From NCBI GenBank assembly GCA_009843005.1, contig VYEH01000401.1, positions 360 to 5,585 on the forward strand: a DNA stretch of 5,226 nt. The letters are read 5' to 3'. Each line of letters begins with the position of its first letter. The stretch's first letter is position 1. The notes beneath the pieces are model-generated. The model was not told the DNA's origin, searched no databases, and worked only from the letters and a program-made list of their open reading frames with translations. Origin of the DNA: Pseudomonadota bacterium (GTDB taxonomy: Bacteria > Pseudomonadota > Gammaproteobacteria > Steroidobacterales > Rariloculaceae). Positions 1 through 5,226 of this stretch are shown one piece after another. Both the position numbers and the translations under genes were made by a program.

Positions 1-36
1 ACGGGTATTGCGAAACCGAAAGTCGGCGCCCATCAG
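1..36 (-). pseudogene. Continuation of the DUF5916 reading frame past the amber stop (partial)
   Basis: Reading the minus strand in the same frame beyond the TAG at 37-39 gives LMGADFRFRNTR up to the window edge, with no further stop. The residues just before the stop are RSNLDN. From memory, DUF5916 proteins carry a similar segment at this point, an Asn-rich turn followed by GADFxYR, which would be a barrel strand. I infer that the stop lies inside the ancestral coding sequence and that the rest of the barrel lies to the left of the window. Confidence 0.6.
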
Positions 37-1338
37 CTAGTTGTCGAGATTGGAACGCGGGGCGCCGCCGTTGACGATCAGGCCGACGCTGGACTCTTCC
101 AGAACGTTGGCCGCGACTCGCCCGACGAAGACATTGGAGCTGTGAACGTCTTGAAATTCGTCCAGGGCGACACCCAGCAGGCCGACATTCCAGCGGCCGG
201 CGCGGCCGGTCACCTTTGCGCCCACATCCAGGTCCACGGGCTGGCCGCGGCGACTCAGGCCGATTCGGCGGGAAAAGAATGGGATGCCGTTCCTGCGCAG
301 GCCGCCGAAGGAGAATATATCCACGTCCTGCAGGAAGAAGTCCCGTTTCTCGGGAAAGAACAGGTTGAATCGGGTGAGATTGATTTGGCGGTCGTCCACC
401 TCGGTGGCCGAAAAGTCCGTATTCAGCGTGAGTACGCCGGTGAGCGACGGCGTGAAGTTGTAGAAGATATCGACGGACGGCTCCATGCTGGTATCGGCAA
501 CCTCGGTCTCGAAGTCCCTGGACCCCGACGCCACGACCGTCGGGACGATGTCCAGTCCCCGGCCCTGCTGCAGGCCCGTGAACCCGGAGATGGTTCCGGT
601 GGCGCCGGGGTTGACCTGCCGGTTGAAGGATACCCAGGCGATCTCCTCTTGGTTGCGCTGGATGCTTCGCTCTATGGTGAAGCCCCAGTCCGGATTGTTC
701 GGATCGAAGTTCAGCGTCTTGAAGGGAATCGCCATTTCCGTCGCCCAGCCCTCCGAATCGATGCTGGACGCCGCGTGCCAGATGCCTTCCCAGTCCCGGT
801 TGATCCGCGTGGCCGTTTCGAACACTGCGTCCGTGCGAACGCCGTTGGCGTTGACCTGGAACTGGTATCCGGTTCGGTTGTTGTTGAAAGGGTCGATAAT
901 GATGTTGAACGCGTCATCCCAACGCATGTCCTGTCCCTGCGCAAGACTGCGGGCCAGGATCTCATCCGGTTCGGTGTCCCACATCCGGCCCGCCACGTAG
1001 AAATTGTCGTCGTCGTAGAGCAGGTACACCGTCGTCTTCTGGGTCGGCTCGACATGATCCGCGGGCCGGAACTGGTGCATGTCGTCGATGTACGGGGCGT
1101 CCTGCCAGACGGGATCGTTCAGTGTGCCGTCGATGGTGGGCGGGGTGGCCGTGCGCACGATGCGCACGACTTTGTCCGCGCTCGACGGCACAATCTCCAG
1201 CGGGCTCTCCTGCGTCGTGGCGGGTCCGGACGACAGCAGTAGGGCGGCGCAGAGCACTATCCGAATCGAATCGCGAAAACTTGAAATTTGGGGCCTTCCT
1301 TCTGAGCAGCGGTCGTTCCGATAGGGTGAAGATGCCAT
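37..1338 (-). CDS. CBM9-like / DUF5916 outer-membrane protein, interrupted by an in-frame TAG
   Basis: The 433-residue product resembles secreted proteins with an N-terminal CBM9-like beta-sandwich followed by a DUF5916 beta-barrel. Seen: a hydrophobic stretch at about residues 25-38 (IRIVLCAALLLSSG) fits a Sec signal peptide, behind an unusually long polar N-region. The CBM9-like domain starts at IDGTLNDPVW (69-78) and runs to about 235. The DUF5916 part is marked by NTDFSATEVDDRQ (306-318), then NLTRFNLFFPEKRDFFL (320-336). Known: family members are usually about 700-900 residues, and their function is not established, although the CBM9-like fold suggests glycan binding at the outer membrane. 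Odd: the frame stops at TAG (37-39) inside the barrel, but the next 12 codons to the window edge still read like the family, so this is probably a nonsense-mutated gene or a sequence error. The ATG at 1336-1338 has no clear ribosome binding site, so the start is uncertain. It is transcribed divergently from the DUF6152 gene. Confidence 0.85.
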   Translation of the reverse strand: MASSPYRNDRCSEGRPQISSFRDSIRIVLCAALLLSSGPATTQESPLEIVPSSADKVVRIVRTATPPTIDGTLNDPVWQDAPYIDDMHQFRPADHVEPTQKTTVYLLYDDDNFYVAGRMWDTEPDEILARSLAQGQDMRWDDAFNIIIDPFNNNRTGYQFQVNANGVRTDAVFETATRINRDWEGIWHAASSIDSEGWATEMAIPFKTLNFDPNNPDWGFTIERSIQRNQEEIAWVSFNRQVNPGATGTISGFTGLQQGRGLDIVPTVVASGSRDFETEVADTSMEPSVDIFYNFTPSLTGVLTLNTDFSATEVDDRQINLTRFNLFFPEKRDFFLQDVDIFSFGGLRRNGIPFFSRRIGLSRRGQPVDLDVGAKVTGRAGRWNVGLLGVALDEFQDVHSSNVFVGRVAANVLEESSVGLIVNGGAPRSNLDN

Positions 1339-1409
1339 AATTTGCAGTCCAGTGTCGGCGTTGCCGGTGTTTCCGACGCGAACGTTCCGGCTGCATCGTG
1401 GAGGTTGCC
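1339..1409. promoter_or_regulatory. Divergent intergenic region between the DUF5916 and DUF6152 genes
   Basis: This 71-bp gap separates two divergently transcribed genes, so promoters for both should lie here or just inside the neighbouring 5' ends. I found no convincing sigma-70 -35/-10 pair in either direction. Three small symmetric elements are present: a hairpin CGGC-GTT-GCCG (1356-1366), a longer imperfect inverted repeat pairing 1352-1358 with 1373-1379, and the 8-bp palindrome GAACGTTC (1380-1387). The last could be a half-operator, but short palindromes are expected by chance in GC-rich DNA. The regulatory role is inferred from position only. Confidence 0.35.
1400..1404 (+). promoter_or_regulatory. 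Ribosome binding site fixing the DUF6152 gene start
   Basis: GGAGG lies 5 nt upstream of the ATG at 1410. A GTG at 1398, in the same frame, overlaps this site and has no site of its own. This decides for the ATG and removes four residues (MEVA) from the longest reading. Confidence 0.8.
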
Positions 1410-2453
1410 ATGAGGTTGTTGAAGTTCATTCCGATTCTGTTGCCTGCGGCTTTTGCCCACGCAATCCATGCCCACCACGGAACCGTGACCAATCCGCTCC
1501 TGTATCAGACGGAGTTGCTCGAACTGGAGGGCGAGATCGTCGAAGTCTTCTGGCGCAACCCGCATGCCCGGGCAAAACTCAGGGTGGTCGATGAATCCGG
1601 CGCCGAGGCCTTGTGGGAACTGGAGTTCGGGCCCAATCCCCGCCGGCTGGAAAACATGGGCCTCTCCGAACGCCACCTCTTCGGAACCGTTCGCGTGGCG
1701 GGGTTCGTGTCCAGGATCAACCCGCAGTCGCTGGGCCTGCTGCACATCCTGATGCCCGACGGCAGGGAATACGTTCAGGGCGCCGGCCGGGAGATGTTGT
1801 GGTCGAACGATCGCCTGGTCGAGCAGCCCGAAAGGATCGACCCGGCCAGGGCGCTGGTGGAAGCACGCGAAGCCGAGGGCATATTCCGTAGCTGGGATAA
1901 CCATGCCGGTCCCTGGTTCGCGGGCGCGTTGCAGGAGGTCGAATACACGGAACGCGGTGCCGAACTCAACGCCGCATACGAACCGCTGACGGACAATCGC
2001 CAACTGCATTGCGAGCACGGCATGCCGGATGCCATGTTCGATCCGAGGCCGATGGGCATCTTCCGGGAAGGGGAAGATATCCGCATACAACTCGTTCAGT
2101 ACGACATTCAGCGGCTCATCCACATGGGCGAGCCGGACCCGAATCCCGAGCCGTCCAACGTGGGCTACTCGGTGGGGAGCTGGGACGGCGATACGCTGTT
2201 GGTCACCACGACGCATGTCGACTGGCCCTATTACTCGGACCACGGCACACCACAGTCGGATCAGGCTCGCTACGACGAAACTTTCCGGGTGGTTGGGGAG
2301 GGCGGCGAGCCAGTGTTGCACTACGCGATTACGATCTCCGATCCTGTCGTCTTTCCGGAGCCGTTGCATTTCGAGTACACGCGAACTCCGTTGCCCGGAT
2401 ACGAATTCAGGCCTTACGGCTGTACGGCGGAGTGGGAGGACTTTGCTGGATAA
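1410..2453 (+). CDS. Exported DUF6152 protein with a C-terminal GYSVG-WDGDTL domain
   Basis: A 347-residue secreted protein of unknown function. Residues 1-21 form a signal peptide (K5, hydrophobic 6-16, AHAIHA before the mature part), and cleavage after A21 would expose His22-His23 at the N-terminus. Residues about 22-124 match DUF6152: HHG (22-24), WRNPHAR (48-54), WELEFG (69-74) and LMPDGREY (114-121), a small beta-rich domain whose HH and NPH motifs are conserved in the family. From about 160 a second conserved region follows, with LHCEHGMP (199-206), then GYSVGSWDGDTLLVTTTH and DP-VFPEP, close to a domain I recall in many acidobacterial and proteobacterial hypothetical proteins. The conserved His, Cys and acidic residues would allow metal binding, but that is inference. 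It starts a same-strand run with the hydratase-like gene 55 bp downstream. The TAA stop is at 2451-2453. The gene's existence and export are well supported; its function is not. Confidence 0.88.
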   Translation: MRLLKFIPILLPAAFAHAIHAHHGTVTNPLLYQTELLELEGEIVEVFWRNPHARAKLRVVDESGAEALWELEFGPNPRRLENMGLSERHLFGTVRVAGFVSRINPQSLGLLHILMPDGREYVQGAGREMLWSNDRLVEQPERIDPARALVEAREAEGIFRSWDNHAGPWFAGALQEVEYTERGAELNAAYEPLTDNRQLHCEHGMPDAMFDPRPMGIFREGEDIRIQLVQYDIQRLIHMGEPDPNPEPSNVGYSVGSWDGDTLLVTTTHVDWPYYSDHGTPQSDQARYDETFRVVGEGGEPVLHYAITISDPVVFPEPLHFEYTRTPLPGYEFRPYGCTAEWEDFAG

Positions 2454-2466
2454 TGTTTGGGGGATT

Positions 2467-2486
2467 TGACGGCAGGTTGGCCGTCA
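2467..2486 (+). repeat. Perfect inverted repeat (hairpin) between the DUF6152 and hydratase-like genes
   Basis: TGACGGC (2467-2473) and GCCGTCA (2480-2486) are exact reverse complements around a 6-nt loop, AGGTTG. The stem sits 13 nt after the DUF6152 stop codon and ends 10 nt before the ribosome binding site of the next gene. No T-run follows on either strand, so it is not a typical intrinsic terminator. It may stabilise or process the mRNA, or tune downstream translation. The pairing is seen directly; the role is inferred. Confidence 0.5.
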
Positions 2487-2496
2487 TGCTGCAACC

Positions 2497-2504
2497 GAGG
2501 TGAG
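2497..2504 (+). promoter_or_regulatory. Ribosome binding site of the hydratase-like gene
   Basis: GAGGTGAG precedes the ATG at 2509, with 8 nt between the GAGG core and the start. The frame could also be read from the GTG at 2500, but that codon lies inside this site. A second good site, AAGGG (2520-2524), stands 8 nt before an in-frame ATG at 2533, so the choice between 2509 and 2533 stays open. Confidence 0.6.
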
Positions 2505-2508
2505 AAAC

Positions 2509-3459
2509 ATGACAAGACGAAGGGTGAGCGGTATGGCGAGAAATCTTGTGTTCTGCAAACTGGCAGGACTGGCTTGTATAGGAATCGCGCTTGCCCAGTC
2601 CGATGCGCCGGAGGACGAGTCCGAAATACGTGCCGCCGTGGCCGCGATGGCGGACGATTTTCTGAACAACAGAACGGTCCAGCCCTTTGCGCCCCAATTG
2701 ACATTGGAAGAGGCGTATCGCTGGCAGGACGAAATGGTGGAGATACTGGGCCCGACCCTGGGCGACGTGGTGGGCTACAAGACCGGCGGCCACAGTCCCG
2801 GACCGGCCAATCCCAACTTCCCCGCCGGCGGAATCAGAGCGCAATTGCTGTCCGGCATGTTCCTGGAGGATGGCGCCGCTGTCCGGCTCGAAGACATGGG
2901 GGCGGACAGCTTTCTGGAGGCCGACTTCGCGTTTCGCGTGGGCAGCGCCGACATCAATGACGCGGAGACGGAACTGGAAATCCTTGCCGGTCTCGATGCC
3001 GTCGTGCCGTTCGCCGAGATTCCGGATCCGACATCCGAACCGGACGGCAATGGCATGATCCGGGGGGTGGTAGGAAACATGTCGACCCGCATCGCGCTCG
3101 CGGGCGAACCCGTTCCCATCGAAGCGACGCAGGAGTGGCTGGACCGCCTGAACACCATGGAGTACGCGGTGCTCGATGAGAACGGTACCGTGATCCAGCG
3201 AGCGACCATGGCGGATTGGTACCGGCCCATCGACGCGGTTAGATGGCTCAGGGACCACTTGCAGTCCTACGGCAAGAACCTGATGCCCGGGCAGCTGCTC
3301 TCTCTAGGCAACCTCGGTATAAATCGTCCGTTTTTCGACGGGACCGCGCGGGGCGACGTCTACACCGGCAATCGTTACCACGTTGAGTACTATGGCCTGA
3401 AAGACAGCGGGGAGCCGGCCACGGTCACCATCAACGTCATCCGAAGTGAAGATCAATAG
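2509..3459 (+). CDS. Exported 2-keto-4-pentenoate hydratase / fumarylacetoacetase-fold protein
   Basis: A 316-residue protein of the FAH-fold hydratase/decarboxylase group that includes MhpD and 4-oxalocrotonate decarboxylase. These are divalent-metal enzymes acting on 2-hydroxy-dienoates in aromatic catabolism. Seen: an N-terminal helix region with QLTLEEAYRWQDEMV (63-77), GYKTGG (89-94) matching the family's G-x-K-x-G segment, LEADFAF (136-142), VVPFAEIPD (165-173), and a C-terminal part with RPIDAVRWL and LMPGQLLSLGNLG. By alignment from memory to MhpD, whose metal ligands are E-x-E plus a later Glu, the ligands here would be E137, D139 and E170, with Asp replacing the second Glu. Odd: residues about 10-29 form a signal peptide (hydrophobic 13-28, ALA before Q30), whereas characterised relatives are cytoplasmic and about 260 residues. 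A start at 2533 gives 308 residues and a cleaner signal. It lies 55 bp after the DUF6152 gene and 77 bp before the ThDP gene. Family is confident; substrate and reaction are not assignable. Confidence 0.85.
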   Translation: MTRRRVSGMARNLVFCKLAGLACIGIALAQSDAPEDESEIRAAVAAMADDFLNNRTVQPFAPQLTLEEAYRWQDEMVEILGPTLGDVVGYKTGGHSPGPANPNFPAGGIRAQLLSGMFLEDGAAVRLEDMGADSFLEADFAFRVGSADINDAETELEILAGLDAVVPFAEIPDPTSEPDGNGMIRGVVGNMSTRIALAGEPVPIEATQEWLDRLNTMEYAVLDENGTVIQRATMADWYRPIDAVRWLRDHLQSYGKNLMPGQLLSLGNLGINRPFFDGTARGDVYTGNRYHVEYYGLKDSGEPATVTINVIRSEDQ

Positions 3460-3468
3460 GCGGCCTCG

Positions 3469-3540
3469 ATGAGACTCTCGCCTGCAATGGTACTGGTAAC
3501 AACCGCCGGCCTGTACAGTAGCGATCGAGAGATCAGGTGA
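3469..3540 (+). other. Possible 23-codon leader ORF overlapping the ThDP gene start (GTGA)
   Basis: An ATG at 3469 opens a 23-residue frame (starts MRLSPAMVLV) whose TGA (3538-3540) overlaps the GTG start at 3537 as GTGA, an arrangement typical of translational coupling. It has no Shine-Dalgarno sequence and resembles no peptide I know. In a 77-bp gap such an ORF can arise by chance, so this is only a candidate coupling leader. CTCTCG (3475-3480) can also pair with CGAGAG (3526-3531) just upstream of the GTG, which might mask its weak binding site. Confidence 0.2.
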
Positions 3541-5219
3541 GCGCTGCGTCCCTGCCAGCTACGGGTTCGCGGAAAGCGTTGGCTGCCGCGAAGACGCCGG
3601 TACGCATGACGACCGGCGAGGCAGTCGCAAAGTCCCTCGTTGCACACGGTGTGGACACGCTATTCGGGATCCCCGGCATCCATATCTACGGATTCAACGA
3701 CGCAGTCGCGCGAGAGCCGCTCAACTTCATCACCACGCGCCACGAACAGGGCGCAGGCTACATGGCGTTCGGCTACGCCAAGTCCAGTGGCAGGACAGGC
3801 GTCTACGCGGTCGTGCCTGGCCCTGGAATGCTAAATTCCTCTGCAGCGCTCTGCACGGCCTACGGCGCGAACACTCCGGTGCTCTGCGTGACGGGGAATA
3901 TCATGTCCCACCTGATCGGGAAGGGCCGGGGACAGCTGCACGAATTGCCCGATCAGTTGGCCACGATGGGTGGGTTTACGGGTTGGGCCGCACGTATCGA
4001 CCAACCGGACCAGGCGCCGGGCGTGGTAGCCGAGGCGTTTCGCCGGATGCACACGGGCCGCACCCGGCCCGTGGCCATCGAGGCGCCGTGGGATGTGTTC
4101 GAGACATCAGGAGATGTAGTACTGGATGTCGATCGTCATATCCCGCCGCCACCGCCGCCGGATCAGGACGAGATTTCAAAGGCTGCCAAACTGATCCGGC
4201 AGGCCAGCAACCCGCTGATCGTGGTCGGGGGGGGCGCGTACCACGCCGGTGAGGAGATCGAAGCGCTGGCAAAGTTGATCCAGGCGCCGGTGACTGCCCA
4301 CCGAAGCGGCAAAGGTATTGTCAGCAACCGTAGCCCGTACGGTCTGTTGTCCACCGCCGCATTCGGGTATTGGCCGAAATGCGATCTACTTGTCGGTATC
4401 GGAAGCCGTCTTGAACTGGCTCACTTTCGCTGGCAATGGTTACCTGAGGGCCTGAAGACCGTCCGTATTGATATTGACCCGACGGAGTTCGTCCGTCTGA
4501 CGCCCGATGTGGGCGTGGTCTCCGATTCCCGCGACGGTACCCTGGCACTGCTGAATGATCTGGAGACGACCATCGGCAAGCGTGGTGACCGAACGGACGA
4601 ATTTGCCGGTTACAAGGCCGCCGCCGAAACATCGCTGGAAGCTCTGCAGCCGCAGGTTCAGTATCTGAAAGCGATACGAAGGGCTCTGCCGGACGATGGT
4701 TTTTTCGTGGAAGAGATCACGCAGACGGGATTTGCGGCGCGCATGGCGTTCCCCGTCTACGGGCCGCGTCGATACGTGACCTGTGGCTATCAGGACAATC
4801 TGGGTTACGGTTTCAACACTGCCCTGGGTGTCAAGGTGGCGAATCCGGACAAGGCTGTTGTCGTCTCATGCGGCGACGGTGGCTTCATGTACGGCATCCA
4901 GGAACTTGCGACTGCGGTTCAATTCAATATCAACGTGGTGTCGGTGATATTCGATAACGGCGGCTTCGAGAATGTCCGTCGGGACCAGTCGCAGCGATTC
5001 GGGGGGCGGGACTTCGGGGCAGACCTGGTCAATCCGGATTTCGTGAAGCTGGCTGAAAGTTTTGGTGCAAAAGGGGCACGCTTGACAGGGCCGGACGCTC
5101 TGGCACAGGCGATATCGGAAGGCTTCAGGGAAGAGGGGCCCGTGATTATCGTGGTACCCGTGGAGGCCCGCACCGAATCGTCGCCCTGGCCGTTCGTGAA
5201 TCCGCCGCCCCCGGTCTAG
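3537..5219 (+). CDS. Thiamine-diphosphate-dependent enzyme, acetolactate-synthase-like, substrate unknown
   Basis: A 560-residue cytoplasmic enzyme with the three-domain layout of the acetolactate synthase / benzoylformate decarboxylase superfamily, expected to cleave or join 2-oxo acids through ThDP. The N-terminal PYR domain (about 24-195) has GIPGIHIYGFNDA (44-56) and RHEQGAGYMAFGYA, with E70 as the ThDP-activating Glu. The central Rossmann-like domain (about 210-345) has LIVVGGGA (227-234). The C-terminal PP domain has GDG (446-448) and FDNGGF (472-477), so D447 and N474 would bind Mg2+. A six-proline linker (203-208) joins the first two domains. Start: GTG at 3537 has only a weak AGAGA site. 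The ATG at 3606 gives 537 residues beginning MTTGEAV, where many relatives begin, but lacks a clear site. It follows the hydratase-like gene by 77 bp on the same strand. No regulatory small subunit or other biosynthetic gene is nearby, so I do not call it IlvB. The TAG stop is at 5217-5219. Confidence 0.9.
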   Translation: MSAASLPATGSRKALAAAKTPVRMTTGEAVAKSLVAHGVDTLFGIPGIHIYGFNDAVAREPLNFITTRHEQGAGYMAFGYAKSSGRTGVYAVVPGPGMLNSSAALCTAYGANTPVLCVTGNIMSHLIGKGRGQLHELPDQLATMGGFTGWAARIDQPDQAPGVVAEAFRRMHTGRTRPVAIEAPWDVFETSGDVVLDVDRHIPPPPPPDQDEISKAAKLIRQASNPLIVVGGGAYHAGEEIEALAKLIQAPVTAHRSGKGIVSNRSPYGLLSTAAFGYWPKCDLLVGIGSRLELAHFRWQWLPEGLKTVRIDIDPTEFVRLTPDVGVVSDSRDGTLALLNDLETTIGKRGDRTDEFAGYKAAAETSLEALQPQVQYLKAIRRALPDDGFFVEEITQTGFAARMAFPVYGPRRYVTCGYQDNLGYGFNTALGVKVANPDKAVVVSCGDGGFMYGIQELATAVQFNINVVSVIFDNGGFENVRRDQSQRFGGRDFGADLVNPDFVKLAESFGAKGARLTGPDALAQAISEGFREEGPVIIVVPVEARTESSPWPFVNPPPPV

Positions 5220-5226
5220 CGGTATT

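Noticed and set aside
142..1242. Long plus-strand open frame (366 codons) antisense to the DUF5916 gene
   Set aside because: It lies wholly inside the minus-strand gene, has low-complexity Arg/Val/Gly/Ala-rich composition and no recognisable domain, while the opposite strand has clear family motifs. Typical antisense shadow in GC-rich DNA.
1257..2369. Long minus-strand open frame (370 codons) across the DUF6152 gene
   Set aside because: It is antisense to a gene with a good ribosome binding site, signal peptide and conserved motifs. Its own translation shows no signal or domain and it runs across the divergent intergenic region.
2454..2508. Intrinsic terminator after the DUF6152 gene
   Set aside because: The 7-bp stem is not followed by a T-run on either strand, so the terminator criteria are not met.
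2569..2580. Lipoprotein signal (lipobox) at Cys23 of the hydratase-like protein
   Set aside because: The residues before Cys are G-L-A rather than L-[AS]-[GA], and the hydrophobic stretch continues past the Cys to a good ALA-Q cleavage site.
2407..3258. Minus-strand open frame (283 codons) across the hydratase-like gene
   Set aside because: The translation is His/Arg/Gly-rich without recognisable motifs, and the plus strand encodes a clear FAH-fold protein.
3491..3519. Sigma-70 promoter before the ThDP gene, using TACAGT (3514-3519) as -10
   Set aside because: The hexamer at 17-bp spacing (TACTGG, 3491-3496) does not resemble TTGACA, and the -10 match is only partial.
3537..5219. Calling the ThDP gene ilvB (biosynthetic acetolactate synthase)
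   Set aside because: The fold and catalytic Glu fit the superfamily, but there is no adjacent small subunit or ilv gene, and I cannot verify substrate-specific residues. The family is broad.

Overview
The window is ordinary-looking, GC-rich bacterial chromosome (about 60% GC by eye). It holds four protein genes that together cover nearly all of it. No tRNA, rRNA, CRISPR array, insertion sequence or phage gene is visible. The mix of DUF5916, DUF6152, a fumarylacetoacetase-fold hydratase and a thiamine-diphosphate enzyme, with Sec-type signal peptides on three of the four products, suggests a Gram-negative heterotroph. An environmental gammaproteobacterium or acidobacterium is likely, but this is inferred from family distribution and no marker gene is present to settle taxonomy.

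Layout. On the minus strand (37-1338) lies a CBM9-like/DUF5916 outer-membrane protein gene. It is cut short by an in-frame TAG at 37-39, and the same frame beyond the TAG still reads like the family, so it is probably a recently broken gene or a base error. A 71-bp divergent intergenic region (1339-1409) separates it from three plus-strand genes. These are an exported two-domain DUF6152 protein (1410-2453), an exported member of the 2-keto-4-pentenoate hydratase / fumarylacetoacetase-fold family (2509-3459), and a cytoplasmic acetolactate-synthase-like ThDP enzyme (3537-5219). Gaps between the three are 55 and 77 bp with no convincing terminator, so co-transcription is plausible.

How they may work together. 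Two of the three plus-strand genes belong to families acting on 2-oxo acids or their enol forms: the hydratase/decarboxylase fold and the ThDP carboligase/decarboxylase fold. A small catabolic module is therefore possible, but the hydratase-like protein has a signal peptide and the ThDP enzyme does not, so they would sit in different compartments. No substrate can be assigned from sequence alone.

The points most worth a second look are the amber stop in the DUF5916 gene, the export signal on the FAH-fold enzyme, the possible N-terminal His-His of the mature DUF6152 protein, a perfect 7-bp hairpin between genes two and three, and the GTGA overlap at the start of the ThDP gene. I did not find convincing evidence of a wholly new biological system here.
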